Below are positions 10,411 to 19,932 of a stretch of DNA of 20,508 bases, one piece after another; positions within the stretch are counted from its first letter, which is position 1, and the number at the start of each line of letters is the position of its first letter. The DNA lies in contig NMRA01000014.1 in NCBI GenBank assembly GCA_002633005.1, positions 255,132 to 275,639 on the forward strand, written 5' to 3'. The position numbers and the translations under genes were made by a program. Source of the stretch: Phoronis australis. Lineage: Eukaryota; Phoronida; Phoronidae. The notes under the pieces were generated by a model. It saw only the letters and a list, made by a program, of their open reading frames with translations. It had not been told where the DNA came from and did no database searches.

Positions 10411-10458
10411 GCACGTTTGCTGTTTGTGTATAACTTGCCCACGACTTTAAATTTTCTG

Positions 10459-10612
10459 CAGTGGCGGAATTAAAGGGGGGCCCATGGGGCCATGCCCCCC
10501 TAAAATTCTCCCGGATTCCAATTGGCAGTTTGAAGATGCGAATGTCTGACGGGCAAAATCATGGCTATTACTCTGCCCTGCCCCCCAACTCAAAATCTTG
10601 GATAGGCTCCTG
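10459..10612 (+). mobile_element. Short hAT-like MITE
   Basis: The left end CAGTGGCGGAATTAAAGGGG followed by a G/C palindrome (GGGGGGCCCATGGGGCCATGCCCCCC) resembles the CAGTGGCGGA ends of many hAT-family non-autonomous elements. The candidate right end, AAAATCTTGGATAGGCTCCTG, resembles the matching AAATCCTGGATCCGCC-type terminus in degraded form. No convincing 8-bp target duplication was found, so the right boundary is uncertain. Confidence 0.5.
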
Positions 10613-11539
10613 CTCTAAACTGTCTGCATCGAAATAGCCACGTCACGTTGAAATTTATTATCCCGCAAGACGGCGACCAGGTTATTGGTGGACAGGCGTT
10701 CACCGCCATCTACAGACTCCATGTAATGCAGACGGGATGTTTCAACCTACTGGCATTAACAACGTTTTAACTCCTTTCCTGCAATTATAACGGCGGCAAA
10801 TGTACACTGCTGTAAGTTGGAATGTACTAATGATTTACAACAAAAAAACCTTTTCAAATCGCAAGGGACGAACAATGACATCATTTCCATTCATTTCCCC
10901 GAAGAAGAATCCGCCACAAACCCAGTCTGTGGCTGCAGCTGTTAAAGCGCGAGATTTTCGATCCCTGTCGCTGTCAACATGCTGAAATAAATAAGTGAAT
11001 CTCATCTAATCAAACAATGGGAGGCTCTGACAGCACTTGCAATTGATTCCCCTTCTTTTAAACCATGCAGTAATTGAATTTCTGTCCACCAAATCTGAAT
11101 TGGGATCAAATCGAAGTCACTTTCGTGCTCCAATTACTCTAGAAAATGCCAATTTGAAAAGTCGCCTATTACAATTTTGGCTGACATGCAAGGCTTACCA
11201 GTTACAAGTCGATCGAAAATTGAGATTAAGGGTCCCAAAATGATGTGTTTTCTAATTCAACTCTATTAGGCTATAGATGTTATGAGAGTACTTATAGAAA
11301 ACTCATTTCAAAAGAGCTTTACCTGGACATTATTGCCACCCTGTTGAGGGTTTTTCATTAGTTCTCAATCAGAAAATGCTTCATTTTAGCTCTATTGTAT
11401 TACGAGGTCACCAAAGCCTATTATTGTGATGCACGCTGTGGATTTTGTTTTCAATAATTGTGTTTTACCGATTGCCTATATAAAATAGTAGTTTACGACA
11501 CTATAGTGCACTGTCTCAAATAACTGAAGATTGCTTCAG
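10613..11539 (+). other. Intron sequence between C-linker and CNBD exons
   Basis: Apart from the MITE at its start, I see no gene or clear repeat here. Short frames at 10800-10985 and 11037-11243 have no recognisable content. Confidence 0.5.
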
Positions 11540-11656
11540 GTGTCAGTGTTTCAAAATGCCAACAAAGGATTCAAGAAGCTACTGTCTCTGTCTATTCGAC
11601 CACAGTCGTTCCTAGAAGGAGAGTTCATTGTCCGACGGGGGGATATAGGGCAAGTG
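11540..11656 (+). CDS. Channel exon: N-terminal part of the CNBD
   Basis: Phase 0 at both ends, 39 codons, with acceptor ATTGCTTCAG and donor CAAGTG/GTGAGT. The frame reads VSVFQNANKGFKKLLSLSIR and then a stretch ending EFIVRRGDIGQV. This corresponds to the E'/F' helix exit (V-P-x-F-Q in relatives), helix A and the first beta strands of a cyclic-nucleotide-binding domain, ending in the G-D-I/x-G motif that precedes M-Y/F-F-I. The next exon continues exactly with MFFI, which supports the splice choice. Confidence 0.85.
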
Positions 11657-12951
11657 GTGAGTTTTTAACTAAAACTTGATGTACCACGATTTGTGAACAG
11701 TCGGTGAGAATAACAATCGGAAGTCGTCTGGAACGAAATACTGTCAAGATTTTTTTACAGAGTCACGGACTAAATGCCTGAAAATGACACTCAACATATT
11801 TTGCTGCTTTCGGCTTTAAAAACGCATGTATACAGGCTTAGCGGCTGCAATTGAGTTTTCATGTGTCAGACAAGGCTTTTTATAGCGTTAAACTTTGCAG
11901 TGCCATAGGCGATTTACGCCTTTGCACCTGGAATCATTTAATGTGCCATTGTATTTTGCATTTATTGATATAGTTGAAGGCACACTAATACTAAAAGTTA
12001 AGTTCTGAAAAGTGTATTTGTAGAAAAATTAGATTTTCGTGTACTTGGGTTGGGTGTTGGCTAAGCATTTGTTTCAGTTAACATTGGTGATTACGGGTAG
12101 AGTCATCATCAAGTAAATTGGTGAAGGCCAATCTACTGTAGGTGAACTGTGGTTGGGAACTGCTTACCAGAATTGTGAAACTGATAGTCAGGTGAATGAC
12201 CAGAGTCATCTATATGGGCTTTTTGGTTTTGTCCACGGTTGAGAAAGCTACACAGGAGCTTCTTATATTGACAGAACTGAGGATTTCAAATGCAATTCTT
12301 ATGCAAATCTCTGTTAAATTTTTACATTAATTTAAAATTGCAAAATCACTCCTGTAGCCACAAAGGTGACACTCAACTGTTCCTGCTGGCTTTGGGTGCA
12401 GTAGCGTTATCCCTCTCCTCGCCAGAGTACAGAATCTGAAAATATGAAGTGTATACTGTGCCACAGACATCAAAATTCGTCTACAAAGTTCAATAAAACC
12501 GGTTCCAGTGTGATTTTCATCGTTTGCGAGAACCACAAGTGCAGCTGGCTACTAAAAAGCGAACGGAAATCAAAATTTGTATGCTAATGCTATAAACTGA
12601 GAGTCATATTATAGGAATGGAATGAATAGTGAGTGTCAACTGGCCAGATGTTTCACAAATCCAAAATCTCTGAAGTATACCTGAGTGATGTCCTACTCCA
12701 TTTCAACTTCACGCCACATGGGAAAAGCAACAAATGGGTTAAAGGCTGGGCAAAGGTTCAACACCTGGCATCCTTTCAATCAAAACAAACTGAAAATCAA
12801 GCAAATGCCGTTCGTATCATTCACGCGCAGTGCAAAACTAAAAATGTCCCGCAGACCCAGCATTTGCCAATTTTAATGAAATTGCGGTACCTAAATTCAA
12901 CCATGGATAAAAAACATTGGGGTCCACGCTCACGTCTATATATTGATTTAG
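11657..12951 (+). other. Intron between the two CNBD exons
   Basis: GTGAGT to TTGATTTAG, 1295 bp. A minus-strand open stretch around 12327-12536 includes an acceptor-like TTCATATTTTCAG. A short frame after it (ILYSGEERDNATAPKAS, then stop) could be a terminal exon, but the evidence is too thin to call one. Confidence 0.5.
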
Positions 12952-13085
12952 ATGTTTTTCATCCACAACGGAACTGTCGAGGTGTGCGATGAACACGGGA
13001 ACAAAGTAGGCTCGGATCTTGGACCAGGTCACTTCTTCGGTGAAGTCTGCATTCTGTTCGGAATTCCCCGGACGGCCTCGTTTAG
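12952..13085 (+). CDS. Channel exon: CNBD core with phosphate-binding cassette
   Basis: After the acceptor TATTGATTTAG the frame reads MFFIHNGTVEVCDEHGNKVG, then FFGEVCILFG and PRTAS. F-G-E-x-C/S-x-L (13036 onward) followed by P-R-T-A (13066-13077) is the phosphate-binding cassette of cyclic-nucleotide-binding domains: Glu contacts the ribose and Arg the cyclic phosphate, and both are present. The Thr after Arg is often associated with cGMP preference in CNG channels. The donor TTTAG/GTGAGT leaves phase 2. The conserved residues suggest this CNBD can bind ligand, unlike degenerate CNBDs in some repeats of multi-repeat channels; that is an inference. Confidence 0.88.
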
Positions 13086-14635
13086 GTGAGTGTCCGTACC
13101 AACCGCAACACCTCGGATATTTTCCTAGGTTCATATGCAAAAATGACTTTCCGGGTGTGTCCGAACGTGTACGACATATTTGTCGCCATTCTCAACGTTC
13201 TTTATCCGGTGTCAACACTTGACGATATAGCCTTCCTAGTAGTCAGCAGCAAACAATATTATATGTTCTGATTGGTTGGAACTGGATAACTTATGATTAT
13301 TCTGTTTGGAAAAATGTAATGCTATGCGACTAGACTCTCAGCCGCTGCAATAACGGCAAGCTAAATTGATACGTTCGTGTTCTGCCAATCACTCAACATA
13401 ACAAGACACCCAATAGTAAGCAACTATTCAATTTTCTGGCTTAGTGTGCATTTATTAACGCTTACACGGTAACCGTTCTTGTAGAGTACAGATCCTATCG
13501 AATGCAACGTTTGTATAGGTCTATTCCATACACCTCACATGTTCTCGTTGCTTCAAATCTCCCTGGGGGGGGGGGGTTTCTGAACGGAATTTGCCTGTTT
13601 GAAGTATCATAATGGTTCGGCTAAACCATACTTCTTTTAACCTGACAAGAAATTCACGTCACATTAAACACAATGTTCTCTAAACTGTTACTTGTTTTGC
13701 CTTGAGGGATGCAATTTATGATATAGCTTGACTGACGTTCGAACACACGCAGTTAAACTGATTAAAACCACTATTTTCATGCCAAAATACCAAAAAAACA
13801 ACTCCTATCAGCTGTCAAAGTAGAATACCGTAATGACGAGATGATTGACAGCTGGTCTCGAGTAACGAACTTTTATAGATCGATACGCACTGCGTAGAAT
13901 AGAGGCAACCAATCATAGCATTAGTCATCCTCCAGTGCTTTTAAAGTAGAATAGCACCCCATTTAATTAGTCTTTTTTGCCGTCTTAATCGGTCTCTATC
14001 CACGTCATTCGATAATTTCAACACCTCCGTCTTCCGTCAGGCGTCGGGTAACGCATACGTACGTGTCGTTATGGAGTAGAACTACTCGATCTTAATTGAT
14101 ACAAATTAGGTTGTTTTTTGGGTGGCATGCTCCTTTAACTCGAAAGGCAGTCCGGTATTGCTACCTTGTGTCCCCGTGATTTCTGATATCGTAAAGGACA
14201 ACGAGGCCTCGCGCTATGGTGGTTGTGACAACTCAGAATTCGAACATTAATTATAGTTCTTTTCACTTTACCGCGGGACATCAGAGAAACCAAGATATAC
14301 GTGTGCTAAAAAGGTGGACATAACACACTAGCGCCGGGCACGTTCATACGTCACACTGTCATACTGTGGAGCTAAGTAACCTTCCATCAAAGTCGAGTTT
14401 CTTCGTTTCTCGTTATTGAGATATCGAATTCACGCTTGTGATAGGCAGTGCTGTTAATGAAGGTTTAACGATTCTGAAAATGGGGTCACTTCACAAAACA
14501 ATGTGAATGGATACATTAATAGTTTAAATGCATTTCTGAGAAAATGTAGCTTTCAGCTGACTTTTATCACGTCTGAATTTTATCGCTGTGCCATGATGTG
14601 CTGCTGCAGTTGCTTCTCAATCGTCTGCTTTCCAG
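13086..14635 (+). other. Intron between CNBD exons with MITE insertion
   Basis: GTGAGT to TTTCCAG, 1550 bp. It contains the G12 tract at 13565-13576 and the TTAA-flanked element at 13945-14134. No further exon was found. Confidence 0.55.
13945..14134 (+). mobile_element. MITE with TTAA target-site duplication, Kolobok- or piggyBac-like
   Basis: TTAA at 13941-13944 and again at 14135-14138 flank a 190-bp element. Its left end AGTAGAATAGCACCCC and the reverse complement of its right end, AGGAGCATGCCACCCA, are imperfect terminal inverted repeats (11 of 16 by eye). The copy at 5947 matches the right end better. A TTAA duplication and AG-rich ends fit Kolobok-type non-autonomous elements, as in the Xenopus T2 MITEs; piggyBac is the other superfamily that targets TTAA. 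No transposase is present. Confidence 0.6.
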
Positions 14636-14804
14636 GGCAAAGGATCGTGTCGACGTTTTTTCGTTGGATCGAGCTAAGTTGTTTGAGGCCATGAATCTGT
14701 ATCCGACCTTTAAATGTAACCTGTTTTCGATCGCTTTACTTAAGCGACTCCGCATGAGTGGCCAGTACGAGAGAGACGGTGTGGCAGACATGAACAAGGA
14801 TCAG
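14636..14804 (+). CDS. Channel exon: CNBD C-terminal helices
   Basis: A good acceptor (CTGCTTTCCAG) starts with one base that completes an Arg codon. The frame then reads AKDRVDVFSLDRAKLFEAMN, LYPTFKCNLFSIALLKRLRM and on to DMNKDQ. This matches the last beta strand and helices B and C of a CNBD (in relatives x-x-C-D-L-F-V-L-x-x-x-x-F-x-x-A-x-x-x-Y-P). The proposed end at GATCAG/GTTGTA is a weak donor, chosen because it gives phase 0, which both copies of the following large exon need. If the intron is not removed, translation stops at TAG 14829-14831 after nine more codons, so the channel chain could also end here. Confidence 0.75.
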
Positions 14805-15090
14805 GTTGTACAGTACATGTATACGTATTAGATAAACTTTCGAGCTTCGTGACGTCAGTGGGATACAGTTTGGCGTCTGGACTGTAGTTAAACAAGTCTG
14901 ATGTAAAACTGCCTTCCATGTCATGGGGCCGTAAGCTACCGTTGGTTTATAAAAATACTTCTTTGAGCACTTTTGGGGGGGGGGGGTTGTTTTGATGTTT
15001 TGTATGGTGTCGCTTAAGAGTCACAACACACCAGGGAATCACAACACGCCAGTGACAGCTCACTTAACATTAGTGAGAAATAACAGCGCA
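14805..15090 (+). other. Sequence between last CNBD exon and the duplicated module
   Basis: It contains the in-frame TAG at 14829-14831, a perfect CRE-like TGACGTCA at 14850-14857, and a G12 tract at 14975-14986. It is an intron in the fused-repeat model and a 3' UTR plus intergenic DNA in the two-gene model. Confidence 0.5.
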
Positions 15091-15175
15091 ATTGTAAAAA
15101 CTCACAACACAATCGTAAACTCGCAACACAACAATTATGAAAGTGACAACACAACTCAAAAACTCACAACGCACT
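15020..15175 (+). repeat. CACAACAC minisatellite
   Basis: The motif CACAACAC or a close variant recurs at irregular spacings of about 16-23 bp (CTCACAACAC, CTCGCAACAC, GTGACAACAC, CTCACAACGC). The left boundary of the 1.85-kb duplication falls inside it. The matching part in copy 2 is at about 17650-17730. Confidence 0.75.
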
Positions 15176-16944
15176 GTATTTAATAAAAATAGAGACCCCA
15201 TGCATAAAAATGCACGTACCTATGACATTTGACTTTTAAATTTGGCTAATTCTTTAAATTGGACATCGGATTAAACGTATGAAAACAATGAATTTAGGTA
15301 TCGATAAGGTGTAACACTGCACATAATAATTTCAAAGGTTGCTTCTAGTCATAAAATTATGCAAATTAAAATGCGAATTTATGACGATATTTTATAGAGA
15401 TAATCTAGCCACACAGGAAAAATGAAGTTACACTCTTGACATTGTCACAGGTTGTAGCCATAGCCATTGGTCTATTCTATCATAAGTCTGAAAATCATTT
15501 TTAATCTGAGTAAGGAACAAATGACTCCAGATGGAGCATGTGGCTCAAACTTCTTGTTTTATGACAGAAGCGCAGGTTCATGACCCCTCTAATGCTAAAA
15601 TTTTTCAGCTCAATGAATATTTGAAAATACAGTTGTGGAGACACGTAGCCGAGTTTGACCGATCGCGATCACCGACAGCCAGTCCTGTGCCTAGTGAACG
15701 CAGTGCCTACGATTACCCCTATAACAGCGACAGTGACGAGTCCTTGGACAGCACAATCGAAATTCCCAAGTCGTCTGCTTCTTGTTTTCATCTGGCCGTG
15801 AGTGTGAAGAGCGCTTGCACGCTAATGAAGCGAAGAGCATCGGAAGCACAAACTAAGAGGGCAAGACCTTCACAGCTGGACTTTTCAAATAGGAAGTTTG
15901 TTCCCGCAAAGAAATTATCGAAAAGTGACACTACAACTGTGAAAGTCACCGATTTCGACCAGGACGCTGAAAACAAGCGTGGCACAAAACGTACGAACAC
16001 CAACAAGAGTAACAACGAGACTGAATGCTCAGCTCCTACTCGCCAGTTGCATTCCGTGGATTCCATGAAAACCGAAATGTCACCCAACAATGATGGCGGC
16101 AAAGATGGGAATGACGCATTTTGCGGTTTTTGCGGAACCTGCACGAGTTTTCAGTCTTTGAAAAATGGCCGACAATCTGTTAAACATGCTGATAGGAAGA
16201 GACGAAATTTTATCGAAGACGATGATGAACTTCTCACGTTAGGCAGGTACCTTACGCAAATAAACATGGAAGCTGAAGTCAATGCAAGATTGAAAAAGGA
16301 GAAAGCGAAATGTTTACGCAAAGAAAATTATGGATACGTCGAGTACTTGTCGGGAGTCACAAGGGCTGACGATCTTGATGTTTACGAAAATCTCCGTCAA
16401 CTGTCTGCCGAAGAACAACGTGTAATCAACACCTTCGCCAATGTATTTCGACAACGAGAGCCGAAACATCTTCAATTCGAAATCGGCGAGACCATCAAGG
16501 ATTCTTCGGAATTCTCAAATCGCCTAAAAGAGTGCAACCCAAGTCTGTTTGACAATGGTCACGATGTTTTCGTGCATCTGCCGTTCACTGACCAAGAGAG
16601 CGATGAGTTCCAAACTGATTGTGCGATTGATATCGAATTAGGATCCGCCGTGTCTGTCACTGGTGTACGTAGTGACGTAACGACCAAACGTCCGAAATTT
16701 ACCTGTAGTTCCTCAACAAAAGATGGAGCTGTAAACAAGAACTGGAACGCTCGAAGACATGACGAGAAGCCAAAAGAGAGAAAACCCAAGACCAACAAAG
16801 TTGGGCCCGTCCCAAACACTGGAACAACAGACAAACGCAACAAACAAAATGTTGCGAATGTCAGAAACACGGTTGATTCCGGTACCGTCACTCCCGCACA
16901 AAATCAAACATCTTTAGATGAAACACGTAACAGTGATTTTTCCG
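15091..16944 (+). repeat. 1854-bp duplicated module, copy 1
   Basis: This block matches 17644-19497 at a constant offset of 2553 bases with no indels that I can find. It includes about 440 bp of noncoding sequence and most of the large linker exon. By eye there are about 8 differences in the noncoding part and about 44 in the coding part. It ends at the single N at 16945. Confidence 0.95.
15531..16944 (+). CDS. Large linker exon, copy 1 (truncated), unrecognised protein segment
   Basis: This copy has an open frame of 471 codons starting with ATG directly after CTCCAG, so it can be read as an internal exon in phase 0 or as an initiator. I recognise no domain. The product is hydrophilic and rich in Ser, Lys, Asp, Asn and Thr. 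It has an acidic Ser/Asp patch (SDSDESLDS), a basic stretch containing R-R-A-S (residues 101-104, a PKA/PKG-type motif), a CxxCxxC cluster (Cys 198, 201, 204), and a more ordered, helix-like middle part from about residue 225 to 330. Sequence identity with copy 2 stops at 16944; the next base is N and a stop follows six codons later. The matching 3' part of the exon and its donor are missing, so this copy cannot splice to the S1 exon in the same way. Confidence 0.6.
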
Positions 16945-16945
16945 N

Positions 16946-17643
16946 ACATTTACTGAATTAAGGCTTATTCATGTTAATTCGGTAACTGAGCTGGTGGTCC
17001 TGGGGGTGGGGTCCACGATAAAATAAGGAAACTCACTCATCTAGAGAATTTTATTGGAAACAGCATAGTTTTGAAGAGAGACTGCTGTGAAAAAGTCACT
17101 CTTGACTTCTGTGCATCACGTACCATACACCTCTTATTTTGGGAGCTCTCCCACCCAGGACAATATGAATATGTGCTGTTAGCCTACCCGGCATCGGGTG
17201 AGTTTCCAAAAAGAAACACTTAGTTCCACTCAATAAACCTGTTTCTCAGTGGGGTAACTGGTGGGGATAACATCACCGAACGATGTTGATAGAAACTGAT
17301 TGCTAAAAAGTTACCAAGTAATGTTGTGTAGTCTCCGAATGGAACTGCATAGTCATAGAGCTCACACGGGGTTTCAGCATCCACACACTTTTTGCCAGTT
17401 AGTTGACCCCGTTGACCGCAATTGTCCACGAATATAGTAACCTTAGGTTTTTTTGGGAATTTGTGGCCACCTGTCGAAGACTTGCACCAGGGAAATTATC
17501 AGTAATAACGTTTAGCGCGACGACGTATTTTGATAAAAATTCCATCTTTTACCAGTTGTTTACATGCAGACAGCGACGCATGCGCAATTCAATCACCACT
17601 AGTACAGCAGCGACACCTCGAGGAGAATTCTCCGAATAGCCCC
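16946..17643 (+). other. Unduplicated spacer between the two module copies
   Basis: This stretch of about 700 bp has no counterpart in the rest of the window. On the + strand I see no exon of the channel. On the minus strand there is an open frame of about 91 codons around 17220-17490 (reported as a finding). It starts right after an N, so it may not be contiguous in the genome with copy 1. Confidence 0.5.
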
Positions 17644-19497
17644 ATTGTAAAAACTCACAACACAATCGTAAACTCGCAACACAACAATTATGAAAGTGAC
17701 AACACAACTCGAAAACTCACAACGCACTGTATTTAATAAAAATAGAGACCCCATGTATAAAAATGCACGTACCTATGACATTTGACTTTTAAATTTGGCT
17801 AACTCTTTAAATTGGACATCGGATTAAACGTATGAAAACAATGAATTTAGGTGTCGATAAGGTGTAACACTGCACATAATAATTTCAAAGGTTGCTTCTA
17901 GTCATAAAATTATGCAAATTAAAATGTGAATTTATGACGATATTTTGTAGAGATAATCTAGCCACACAGGAAAAATGAAGTTACACTCTTGACATGGTCA
18001 CAGGTTGTAGCCATAGCCATTGGTCTATTCTATCATAAGTCTGAAAATCACTTTTAATCTGAGTAAGGAACAAATGACTCCAGATGGAGCATGTGGCCCA
18101 AACTTCTTGTTTTATGACAGAAGCGCAGGTTCATGACCCCTCTAATGCTAAAATTTTTCAGCTCAATGAATATTTGAAAATACAGTTGTGGAGACACGTT
18201 GCCGAGTTTGACCGATCGCGATCACCGACAGCCAGTCCTGCGCATAGTGAACGCAGTGCCCACGATTACCTCTATAACAGCGACAGTGACGAGTCCTTGG
18301 ACAGCACAATCGAAATTCCCAAGTCGTCTGCTTCTTGTTTTCATCTGGCCGTGAGTGTGAAGAGCGCTTGCACGCTAATGAAGCGAAGAGCATCGGAAGC
18401 ACAAACTAAGATGGCAAGACCTTCACAGCTGGACTTTTCAAACAGGAAGTTTGTTCCCGCAAGGAAATTATCGAAAAGTGACACCACAACTGTGAAAGTC
18501 ACCGATTTTGACCACGACGCTAAGAACAAGCGTGGCACAAAACGTACGAACACCAACAAGAGTAACAACGAGAACGAATGCTCAGCTCATACTCGCCAGT
18601 TGCATTCCATGGATTCCATGAAAACCGAAATGTCACCCAACAATGATGGCCGCAAATATGGAAATGATGCATTTTGCGGTTTTTGCGGAACCTGCACAAG
18701 TTTCCAGTCTTTGAAAAATGGCCGACAATCTGTTGAACATGCCGATAGGAAGAGACGAAATTTTATCGAAGACGATGATGAACTTCTCACGTTAGGCAGG
18801 TACCTTACGCAAATAAACATGGAAGCTGAAGTCAAAGCAAGATTGAAAAAGGACAAAGCGAAATGTTTACGCAAAGAAAATTATGGATACGTCGAGTACT
18901 TGTCGGGAGTCACAAGGGCTGACGATCTTGATGTTTACGAAAATCTCCGTCAACTGTCTGCCGAAGAACAACGTGTAATCAACGCCTTCGCCAATGTTTT
19001 TGGACAACGAGAGCCGAAACATCTTCAATTCGAAATCGGCGAGACCATCAAGGATTCTTCGGAATTCTCAAATCGCCTAAAAGAGTGCAACCCAAGTCTG
19101 TTTGACAATGGTCAAGATGTTTTCGTGCATCTGCCGTTCACTGACCAAGAGAGCGATGAGTTCCAAACTGACTGTGCGATTGATATCGAATTAGGACACG
19201 CTGTGTCTGTCACTGGTGTACGTAGTGACGTAACGACCAAACGTCCGAAGTTTAGCTGTAGTTCTTCAACAAAAGATGGAGCTGTAAACAAGAACTGGAA
19301 TGCCCGAAGACATGACGAGAAGCCAAAAGAGAGAAAACCCAAGAACAACAAAGTTGGGCCCGTCCCAAACACTGGAACAACAGACAAACGCAATGAACAA
19401 AATGTTGCGAATGTCAGAAACACGGTTGATTCCGGTACCGTTACTCCCGCACAAAATCAAACATCTTTAGATGAAACACGTAACAGTGATTTTTCCG
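17644..19497 (+). repeat. 1854-bp duplicated module, copy 2
   Basis: This is the second copy of the module at 15091-16944. On the left the match starts at ATTGTAAAAACTCAC, inside the CACAACAC minisatellite. On the right the match ends at TTTTTCCG, after which this copy continues in frame for 57 more codons and the other does not. Confidence 0.95.
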
Positions 19498-19668
19498 GAC
19501 AGAAAATCAACAGTTCTTCTTGGACAACGACCAAGGTCAATCGGGTCAAATCCCCTGGCTCGAACACCGTGCGTTTGGAGGTCACGGTGGAGGCAGCACC
19601 TGAGTTTTGTGCTGAACCCAGGGAGAGCTCGATATTTGAAACGCCTTTCCAAGTTTTGGCTTCACGAG
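18084..19668 (+). CDS. Large linker exon, copy 2 (complete), joins CNBD to next channel unit
   Basis: The 528-codon frame starts at the same ATG after CTCCAG as copy 1 and ends at CACGAG/GTATGC (phase 1). That phase matches the S1 exon at 19933, and the join forms an Ala codon. This is the evidence that the segment belongs to the channel gene. It carries the same RRAS (18384-18395) and CxxCxxC motifs as copy 1, with roughly 23 amino-acid changes over the shared 471 codons by eye count. The extra 57 codons after the duplicated part include KINSSSWTTTKVNRVK and end near PFQVLASR. It may be a cytoplasmic linker between two channel repeats or the N-terminus of a second channel. Neither function nor family is recognised. 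Confidence 0.65.
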
Positions 19669-19932
19669 GTATGCTGCTAATGCTAATGAGTTGNAAGAAA
19701 CGCGCGTTTCAGTTTAGAAAACTGCTTATAGTTTTGCTCTGACGTTGTGGTAAAATGACATCGATAAAATTTCCAGTTTATTGAATTCCAAAGCTTATCC
19801 AGAATTGACGCTGGAAAACGGTTTACCCTGTGTTCAAATGCATTTGAAGAGCTGATCGTCTTCTTGTAACGACAGTGTTGAACCAGTTTACACAGTCCTT
19901 AGTTTACGCATATTAAACAATACTCATTGCAG

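Noticed and set aside
12327-12536. Minus-strand frame with a CHLCG motif and an acceptor-like ATTTTCAG
   Set aside because: No second splice site or recognisable domain; the candidate terminal exon read from the acceptor is only about 20 codons.
15788-16144. Minus-strand frames opposite the large exon, repeated at 18341-18568 and other places in copy 2
   Set aside because: They mirror the codon structure of the + strand exon and occur in both copies only because the DNA is duplicated.
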